From: Priapulus caudatus
Lineage: Eukaryota; Priapulida; Priapulimorpha; Priapulimorphida; Priapulidae
Direction: 5' to 3'
Length of the DNA: 23,850 nucleotides
Assembly (NCBI RefSeq): GCF_000485595.1
Contig: NW_014578757.1
Coordinates: forward strand, 18,449 to 42,298
Shown one piece after another: positions 18,701 through 23,850 of the stretch; within the stretch, counting starts at the first letter, position 1; every line of letters starts with the position of its first letter. Under the pieces are notes generated by a model. The model had not been told where the DNA came from. It saw only the letters and a program-made list of their open reading frames with translations, and ran no database searches. The position numbers and the translations under genes were made by a program.

Positions 18701-20166
18701 AAATAAATATAATGAAATAATAATAAATACACTGAAAAAAAGAGATAAATCATCATCAGACATCCGTCTCGCCACAATCACGAGTCAGGCATCAAGAGGC
18801 AATAGACGCCAGCAGGAAAAAACAAGATCTGGCAGATTCGCTCGGTGCGTACAACAATGGGGGAGGCGGCGTCCTTACCAGGAGTCGTGACCTTTGCAAA
18901 GGTCGTCGCCGAAGTTACTCAGTCTCAGCTTGATCTCGCCCATGAACACGTTCCCCATCATCGATGTTGTGTTCGCGTGCCACACGGCAACCCTGCGGAA
19001 CGAAACGAACAACGCTAAACGTGCGATCGATCGATAATCGGGAGAGACGACGAATCGCGCACTCACGCGTGACATTAGCGCTACTCGATCCGTCTTTGGG
19101 GAAAACCGAGCACGAACACATTTTCAACAGAAACACATGCCTCCCTTGTCAGCGTATGTGTCCACCGACAAATCAAAATTAGTCCCAATCAAAATCACCA
19201 CGACACCTAGGCCTATTTACACCGACACAGACACCTTATGGATGCCACAAGTCGCCATTGGAACCGAGCGAATGCTAGCATTTTACGCGTGAATCGTGTG
19301 GGACGTCGCTGCGATGTCGTTACGTGCACGTACCTCAGCTCTGCTAGGTTGGCGGAGAGGGCGTCGCGTGAACAATCCCACTCGCTCGGAACCTGAAACA
19401 CACGCAGAGACGCCATGTTAGATGCGATCGAATCTCACCTCACCTCACGCTCGCTCGCTCATGCACGCGCACCCACAGGAGGGGGTTAGAAAGTTTAGTT
19501 TGGGTGTGAGGTTAGTGTTGGGGTGTAGCGTTAAGGTTTATGGTTAGGGGTAGGTCTTAGAAATAGGACTAGGGCTTAAAATTAGGGACTGCGATTAGGG
19601 TTAGAGTTATGCTGGTGAGGTGTGACAACACCGGCATACCCACGTACATACGGAAGGGAGAAGGGAGTCCTAACATAGGCGAGAGCCCACAGCGGCTGCC
19701 CCTCTGTTAAAAACGAAGGAAATAATAACCACGGAAACGCGAGCTCTCTTATCTCGTACTTTTCGTGTTAGGGTTATGTTGTGTGACAATGCCAATAGAC
19801 ATACATACATACACACACACACACACAAGGTTCTCTACTATAAGCATGTCTCTCTGGAATTTAAAATAAGGGGTTGCGATTAGGGTTAGGGTAAACGATT
19901 ACAATTAGGGGTAGGTCCTAAGATTGGAGTTAGAGATAAAGATTAGGGTTAGGGTTAAAGATTAGCGTCACGGGATTATGGATAAACAACGTGGGTTAAG
20001 TGAGACTTTCACCTCATAGACGAACGTGTCGTCGTACTGTGGGCTGACGGTGCGCTTGCGCACGCGCGTCTTTCGCGTGTCCTGCTTGTTGCTGAAACAC
20101 GCCGTCACCGTCACATAGGGGTCACATGCGCCGCTCACCAGTTGTAGGTCACTGCACTCCACGACC
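15722..20166 (-). CDS. RASA3: RASA2/RASA3-like RasGAP gene, best collinear block (C2B to mid-GAP)
   Basis: Seven minus-strand exons in natural order: C2B-1 (20013-20166), C2B-2 (19334-19392), C2B-3 (18879-18992), C2B/GAP linker (17921-18074), GAP-1 (17065-17213), GAP-2 (16469-16583) and GAP-3 (15722-15796). All have the expected AG acceptor and GT donor, phases match at every junction, and each exon is open. The product would be a GAP1-family protein that speeds GTP hydrolysis by Ras at the plasma membrane; in this family the C2 and PH domains target membrane and the GAP domain supplies an arginine finger, visible here in the FRGNSL motif. The region lacks the start codon, the first C2 domain and everything after GAP-3; those later exons lie elsewhere in the window. 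RASA2/RASA3 is favoured over RASAL1/RASA4 because of the motifs [12 protein letters not shown] and [12 protein letters not shown] and the loss of calcium-binding aspartates in C2B. Assignment between RASA2 and RASA3 is not possible; an unduplicated invertebrate ortholog is likely. Confidence 0.93.
15800..16465. other. Intron GAP-2/GAP-3 (clean block)
   Basis: CpG-rich intron with no recognised exon; it is the shorter counterpart of 12360-13183. Confidence 0.75.
16469..16583 (-). CDS. RASA3: RasGAP exon GAP-2 with arginine finger (clean)
   Basis: 115 bp encoding [20 protein letters not shown] and then [18 protein letters not shown]. The Arg in FRGNSL aligns with the catalytic arginine finger of RasGAPs, so the enzyme should be active on Ras-type (and in RASA3, Rap-type) GTPases. 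Acceptor CTGCAG, donor GTAAGA; the first G completes a Thr codon begun in GAP-1. Confidence 0.95.
16590..17060. other. Intron GAP-1/GAP-2 (clean block)
   Basis: About 480 bases of mixed sequence, shared with 13310-13820, with no exon recognised on either strand. Confidence 0.7.
17065..17213 (-). CDS. RASA3: RasGAP exon GAP-1 (clean)
   Basis: 149 bp encoding [20 protein letters not shown], then [20 protein letters not shown] and LADKEISKA plus AC. This is the first helix pair of the RasGAP fold in the GAP1 family. Acceptor TTGCAG, donor GTAGGT. It joins the C2B/GAP linker exon in phase 0. Confidence 0.95.
17250..17920. other. Intron C2B/GAP linker to GAP-1
   Basis: About 700 bases. The part from about 17605 is shared with 7062-7378, while 17250-17605 has no second copy in the window. 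Contains several ATTCGAGAGACGATCG-like words but no exon. Confidence 0.7.
17921..18074 (-). CDS. RASA3: C2B/GAP linker exon (clean), 5' edge inside the 81-bp array
   Basis: 154 bp encoding (W)[19 protein letters not shown], then [20 protein letters not shown] and [12 protein letters not shown]. It covers the end of C2B and the pre-GAP segment; YYSPLR-x-LLLKS is a strong RASA2/RASA3 match. Donor GTGAGT. The acceptor chosen is CCTGCAG next to 18074 because it completes the Trp codon left by C2B-3 and keeps WYLLQPR, as in the family. Five further near-identical acceptors lie upstream in the minisatellite. Confidence 0.92.
18032..18522. repeat. 81-bp minisatellite, about six units, duplicating a splice acceptor
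   Basis: TGGCATTGAGAG anchors at 18118, 18199, 18280, 18361 and 18442 are exactly 81 bp apart, plus a diverged first unit at about 18032 that is the real exon start. On the minus strand each unit reads: pyrimidine tract, CCTGCAG or CTTGCAG, then GTATCTACTGCAGCCCAGG and on to the exon's ~43rd base. Acceptor edges fall at 18074, 18155, 18236, 18317, 18398 and 18479. Since 81 is 27 codons, long spurious frames result on both strands. Confidence 0.96.
18540..18870. other. Intron C2B-3 to C2B/GAP linker exon
   Basis: AT-rich intron with an AATAAA-rich stretch (about 18665-18735), same as 7966-8045. Several AATAAA words are inside the repeat and do not by themselves show a polyadenylation site. 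Confidence 0.7.
18879..18992 (-). CDS. RASA3: C2B exon 3 (clean)
   Basis: 114 bp encoding [20 protein letters not shown] and then [17 protein letters not shown] plus TG. This is the loop-3 and following strands of the second C2 domain (pattern W-x-x-N...FxGE). The aspartates that bind calcium in loop 3 of classical C2 domains are replaced by His, Asn, Thr and Met. Acceptor CCGCAG, donor GTAAGG. Confidence 0.92.
19334..19392 (-). CDS. RASA3: C2B exon 2 (short exon, clean)
   Basis: 59 bp encoding [19 protein letters not shown] plus AG. Acceptor TTTCAG, donor GTACGT. Low family similarity by itself, since this C2 loop is variable, but it is the only piece in the intron that links C2B-1 (phase 0) to C2B-3 (needs two bases) in an open frame. 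Confidence 0.82.
19490..19610. repeat. Degenerate TTAGGG-like intronic repeat (copy 2, part 1)
   Basis: Same as 8790-8920 with small differences; words such as GGTTAGGGG and GATTAGGGTTAGAG. Confidence 0.75.
19799..19828. repeat. Short (CA)n, copy 2
   Basis: About 30 bases, versus about 150 at 9104-9253 in the other copy. Confidence 0.9.
19866..19960. repeat. Degenerate TTAGGG-like intronic repeat (copy 2, part 2)
   Basis: Contains GATTAGGGTTAGGGT twice with spacing by GATTA/AAAG words; equals 9296-9400. Confidence 0.75.
20013..20166 (-). CDS. RASA3: C2B exon 1 (clean)
   Basis: 154 bp encoding [20 protein letters not shown], then [20 protein letters not shown] and [11 protein letters not shown]. 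This is the N-terminal half of the second C2 domain; ECxDL...CDPYVTV and KT-x-V-x-K/R-T-x-x-PQ-x-D-x-x-F match RASA2/RASA3. The second calcium aspartate of loop 1 is not present. Acceptor TTTCAG, donor GTGAAA. The linker exon provides the preceding AG of an Arg codon. Confidence 0.95.
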
Positions 20167-20179
20167 CTGAAACAAAGCG

Positions 20180-20300
20180 GCGTGAAAGGTCAGTGCCGTG
20201 TCACAACCGCGACCTAGCAACACTCTGCGACCTTGCAACATGGGAGACCATCCCAGTGTCGTGACTGCGACCCCGTAATGACCTTGCAACATGGGAGACA
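20180..20300. repeat. 54-bp minisatellite remnant, copy 2
   Basis: About two units (CCTTGCAACATGGGAGACCATCCCAG...GTGACTGCGACCCCGT). The array stops at about 20300 and CT-rich DNA follows, whereas copy 1 continues for about eight units, so either the array is short here or there is a junction. Confidence 0.85.
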
Positions 20301-20309
20301 TCTCCTCGC

Positions 20310-20500
20310 CCTTCTTCTCTGCTCCTGCCTGCCCATCCTCCTCTTCCTGCCTCCATCTCCTCTCATCTCTTCTCTCTCCTCTCTCTCTCTCCTCTCTTTC
20401 TATCTATCTCACTCCCCTTCCCTTCCTCTCCTCCCTCCCCTCCCCCTCTCTTCCTTTCCCCTCTTTTTCTCTCTCCCCCCCCATCTCCTCTACACACGTT
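20310..20500. repeat. CT-rich low-complexity tract
   Basis: Polypyrimidine sequence (CTCCTCTCTTTC type) with no exon. Open frames rich in Ser, Leu and Pro are repeat translations. Confidence 0.85.
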
Positions 20501-21060
20501 AATCTTGTCTTCAATATCGGGCGGCGTGTAAAAGATGAGGAATAATTTCAAGGCGGCATTGTGGCTGGGGGAGAGGGGAGGCGGAGCGGCGAACGGATAA
20601 CGCTCGCTGAACTAGTAATTAGCTGGATAGGTAAATTAACTGTGCCCAGTGCTGAATGGCGCGGCCTTGACAGTGACGTCACTTTTTGTAGCGTAGATGC
20701 ATTGCGTCTTTGCATTTGTTTGTGGCGGTAGTAGTAAGTGCCGGTTGGCATCGTGCAGTAGCGTGCCATTCCTAGCGTGCTGTGTGTTTGTGTATGCGCA
20801 ATAGCCATCGGTGGCAGTGTGCGGCGGTGCGCGGCCAGTGGGTGCGTATGTACAACGTCATAATTACCAATTGGTCGGTTAATAAATGCTCCTTTATAAA
20901 AGTGGTTCTGTCGGTTGGTTTCCCGTGTTCGGGTTACATTAAATAAAAGTTTTAAGTGTACGAGTGTGTGCGTGTGCGTATCGTGTGCAGGCTTACGTGC
21001 GTGTGGGTGTACGTGTGGAAAGAAATAGAGAAATGAAAAGGATAAGGAGGAGGAGAGCAA
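20500..21060. other. Single-copy mixed-sequence segment, unidentified
   Basis: One of few stretches with no second copy in the window. It has a 170-codon minus-strand frame of odd composition (rich in His, Thr, Arg) with no recognisable domain and no splice or codon evidence; it could be an interspersed-repeat relic. A palindromic TGACGTCA lies at 20674-20681. Confidence 0.35.
20674..20681. promoter_or_regulatory. CRE-like TGACGTCA palindrome
   Basis: Perfect cAMP-response-element consensus octamer. A match by chance is possible in 24 kb, no TATA box or first exon is visible nearby, and so function is unproven. Confidence 0.15.
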
Positions 21061-21390
21061 GGAAGAGATAATGGGAGCGGTAGCGCTAGCGAAAGAGATA
21101 GAGAGAGAGAGACGTTAAAGCTGTCAGCGAAATCCTCTTCTCATCGATACAACCGCAGCTATTAGAGAGGGAGGTAGGGACGGAGAGAGAAAGAGGCGGA
21201 AAACAAGCGAGAGAGAGAGGGAGGGGGAGCGAGAGAAAAGATGGAGAGAGAGGGAAGGGGAGAGAACAGAGCGAGAGCGATGAGAGAAGGATTGAGAAAA
21301 GAGAGAGAGAGAGAGAGAACGAAATGAGACAGCTAAGGAGTGCGAGTGACAGTGAGAGAGCGGGCGAGAGAAGAGGAAGAAGCTGTCTCT
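21060..21390. repeat. (GA)n-rich tract
   Basis: GA repeats interrupted by a mixed block at 21111-21190 that resembles 15434-15540 and, inverted, 21880-21985. Confidence 0.88.
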
Positions 21391-21712
21391 ATCGAAGGTA
21401 ACTTTTTTTAATAAGCTGAGCAAACAGCCGACAAGCTGAGTACAACAACGAGCGGCCACCGCGACAATACAACAGTCGCGACCGTGGTTAAGAATTCCTA
21501 CGGCTGTCAATTGTAGGGCTTTAGTTGCCACGGCGAGTGTGTTTCTGTATGTCCACCGCCCCTTCTGTCGCTCTCTCTTTCTTCCCCGCCCTCTCTCACA
21601 CGCACACGCACGACAGCACAGCCACTGCACACGCACACGCCCGCCACGCCCACTCCCACGCACACACACTTCATCCGTGATTCTTTCACTACGCTCTCGC
21701 TTTCTTCGTCTG

Positions 21713-21750
<38 letters not shown>

Positions 21751-21766
21751 CGCTCTCCTCTCTCTT

Positions 21767-21808
<42 letters not shown>

Positions 21809-21985
21809 CCCCCCTCTCTCTCTGCTCTCCATCTTCTCATATGCACTCGCTTTCTTATCTCTCTGTCTATATATATACTCTCTCTTCGCTTTTTTCTCGC
21901 TCGCTTCTTTCCCCACCCCCTACCCCCCACTCTAAATAACGGCAGTGTATTGAGAAGAAAGAGGATTTAGCTGACAGCTTTAACG
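21111..21985. mobile_element. Possible terminal-inverted-repeat element (about 0.9 kb, non-coding)
   Basis: The left end (GACGTTAAAGCTGTCAGCGA at 21111) and the right end (reverse complement of 21930-21985, CACGTTAAAGCTGTCAGCTA) are inverted and diverged, both followed inward by TTAGAGAGGG and GA-rich DNA. The interior is GA/CT-rich with a mixed core (21395-21600). No transposase is visible. The end similarity is lower than between the gene copies, which suggests an older repeat. It could also be just another inverted duplication. Confidence 0.35.
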
Positions 21986-22194
21986 TGTCCGGCTTGTCCC
22001 GCCGTGCGTGCGTGCGTGCGAGCGGTGCATGCATGCTCCCCACACATCGCGCGCGCGGTTTCCATCGCTACCTGTTGCCCGGGTGACGCGCACAGTTGGG
22101 TTAAGCAATGTATGTAGGTTGTTCGCCCGCCTGGCTGACTGACGAGGAAGTGAAGATGGCCAGAACGTTGATTGACAAACAGCAGGAATTTGCT

Positions 22195-22350
22195 ACTGCT
22201 GCTACCTTACTACTACTACTACTGCGACTACTACTGTTGCTAACTGCTGCTATACTGTTGCTACTGCTGCTACTGCTTCTACTAGCACTACTTAGCGGCT
22301 GCGTGCTGCTGATGCTACTGCTGCTTCTACTGCTGCTGCTACTACCTCGC
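22195..22350. repeat. Mixed CTA/CTG trinucleotide repeat
   Basis: Partner of 15064-15225; the order of CTA, CTG and CTT triplets and the total length differ, consistent with allelic variation or read error. Confidence 0.94.
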
Positions 22351-22777
22351 TTGCTGATGTGTGCTGCGTGCGTGCGTCGTGCATCGTGTGTGCGTGTGTG
22401 TCCAATCAGTGTTTGGCCGGCCCCAAATAGCCCGCTCAGGCTATCAATAATGTCTGGTTGTTAAAAGCCCTTGAATCGATCATACGTCTATCTTGTGTCT
22501 GAGAGGCATAAAATATTCTTCGTGCAAGCGTTTGTTCAATTAAATTACTGTTCGTTCGAGGGAAATAGAGCTTCGAACTCTCGGTCTGGCAGAAATCTTC
22601 TGGACAGTTCCTGAAAACAATGCTTTGCTTTGCCGCAGTCCATCCCCGCCGCGCCCCCCCCTCCCACGTGTGCGTACACAGCACGCACGCACGAGCACGC
22701 ACACGCACGCACGCACGCACCTAACAAGTATTTGTAGAGAAGATGTGCACTTGTAGTTAAGCTCGCTATGTTGTGGT

Positions 22778-22825
22778 GGGGGGGGGGGGCGAGGTGTGGG
22801 GCGGGGGTGGGAGTGTACTGGGGGT
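22778..22825 (+). other. G-run cluster, G-quadruplex candidate
   Basis: Five or more runs of three or more G within about 48 bases (long G run, GTGTGGGGCGGGGGTGGGAG, then GGGGG). The C-rich complement is at 14600-14645 in the other arm. Confidence 0.6.
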
Positions 22826-23230
22826 GACCAAGAGAAGAAGAAAATTTCGCAAATATTTATCCAACCGCTTAATTCTGTAGCCACATCTGTTGCCCGCGCA
22901 GCATCCTGCAACGGATGAGCAAAATCGATGAAATCTGTGCGCTTGCTCTTATGAGCCGTCGTGACAGTAAGCGAGACAGGTAGAAGAGAGGCCGCGTGTG
23001 TTGTTGTGCGGTTAGAGGTGTGGAGGGATGGGGTAGTCTAAGATCGGATGTCGCAGCAGCAGTGTCCGGTTGGACTGTACGGTCTAGTGGACCAGGGGTA
23101 TGTTCTGTGATGTTGTGGTCGAATGTACCCTACTGTCGGGTTGCTGGCCACCGTTGATTAACGTCAGCTATGTTCCCGCTGGCGACGTCGCTCTTATGGT
23201 TGTTTTAAAGTAAAAGTAGCTCCTGGCTGG

Positions 23231-23331
23231 TGCGCGCTCTCCTCGCTCGCTGTCTTCTCTCTCACCCGCGCCGCGCTCTCACTCTCTCCATCTCTCTCTA
23301 TCTCATCCATCTCCTCTCTCTCTCTTGTTCC

Positions 23332-23367
<36 letters not shown>

Positions 23368-23487
23368 CTAGTCCTCTATCTCTTATCTCCCTCTCTCTAT
23401 CCCTCTCTCTCTCTCTCTTCTCTCCTCTCCTCTCTTCTCATCTCTCTCTCCTCTCTCTCTCTCTCTCTCATCTCTCCTCTCCATCTC

Positions 23488-23520
<33 letters not shown>

Positions 23521-23726
23521 GCGCTCTCTCTCTCTCTCTCTCCTCTCTCTCTTCTCTCGCTGCTTCTCTCCTCTCTCTTCTCTCTCTTCTTCTCCTCTCT
23601 CTCTCTCTCTCTCTCTCACTCTCTCTCTCTCTCTCTCTCTCTCTCGCGAGCGCGCACGTTCACTCCCCCCCCCCCCTCTCTCTCTCTTCCCTCTCCTCTC
23701 CTCCCGTCTCTCTTCTCTCCTCCTCT

Positions 23727-23758
<32 letters not shown>

Positions 23759-23782
23759 CTCTCTCTCTCCTCCTCTCCATCT

Positions 23783-23824
<42 letters not shown>

Positions 23825-23850
23825 ATCTGCTTCTCATCCCTCAGCTCCTC
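23231..23850. repeat. Long (CT)n tract to the window edge
   Basis: About 600 bases of CT with the marker CGCGAGCGCGCACGTTCACT followed by a run of C near 23645-23675, the reverse complement of the marker at 11980-12010. It therefore corresponds to the GA tract beside the N gap. Open frames (Arg-Glu) are repeat artefacts. Confidence 0.95.

Larger units (their letters stand above)
21690..23280 (-). repeat. Inverted repeat, right arm (partner of 14160-15636)
   Basis: Contains in reverse order the mixed block, the triplet repeat (22195-22350), (CGCA)n (22680-22720), a G-rich stretch (22775-22825) and the 22840-23220 mixed block. Numerous indels relative to the left arm. No gene recognised. Confidence 0.88.

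Noticed and set aside
22108-22464. Leucine-rich membrane-protein-like frame
   Set aside because: The poly-Leu run is the CTA/CTG triplet repeat; the partner arm gives Ser or Thr runs in other frames.

Overview
This is a piece of an animal (metazoan) nuclear genome. It has spliced exons with GT-AG (and one GC-AG) introns, CpG-rich exons, very dense microsatellites, TTAGGG-like degenerate repeats and two minisatellites. Nothing bacterial or viral was recognised. The only gene I recognise is a GAP1-family Ras GTPase-activating protein, closest to RASA2/RASA3: an inter-C2 linker, a second C2 domain (C2B), the RasGAP domain and the first half of the PH domain. Single gene content, short introns and microsatellite density suggest an invertebrate, probably marine. 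The phylum cannot be fixed from this window.

The gene is present in at least two scrambled copies. Reading the best copy of each exon gives 15 consecutive exons (68, 154, 59, 114, 154, 149, 115, 75, 124, 107, 78, 84, 74, 107 and 83 bp; 1545 bp, 515 codons). Every splice phase matches the next and no stop codon occurs. Missing are the 5' end (start codon, first C2 domain) and the 3' end (second half of PH, C-terminal tail).

Layout: 1-2943 carries eight plus-strand exons (last N-terminal-half GAP exon to PH), many with indels. Positions 2944-4404 are a spacer that contains a minus-strand copy of the inter-C2 linker exon. 4405-7022 is an inverted, cleaner copy of 310-2943 (seven minus-strand exons). 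7062-10060 holds the C2B exons with an 81-bp and a 54-bp minisatellite, and 10340-11394 holds the linker exon (minus strand). A large (GA)n tract ends in a 25-base N gap (12137-12161), followed by three displaced GAP exons (12275-13995, minus). 14160-15636 is a repeat-rich arm that recurs inverted at 21690-23280. Between those arms lies the cleanest collinear gene block, 15722-20166 (minus), running from C2B to the middle of the GAP domain. The right end (20300-23850) is CT/GA-rich low-complexity DNA with one possible terminal-inverted-repeat element.

The copies differ mainly by small indels and by repeat copy number (six versus four units of the 81-bp array), and nearly every junction lies in or beside a microsatellite. 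The simplest explanation is uncollapsed haplotypes from noisy long reads joined wrongly at microsatellites; real local rearrangement is not excluded. The most biologically interesting signal is the 81-bp minisatellite: each unit duplicates the 3' splice site and the first ~43 bp of a real RasGAP exon, making a row of four to six candidate acceptors in front of one exon.
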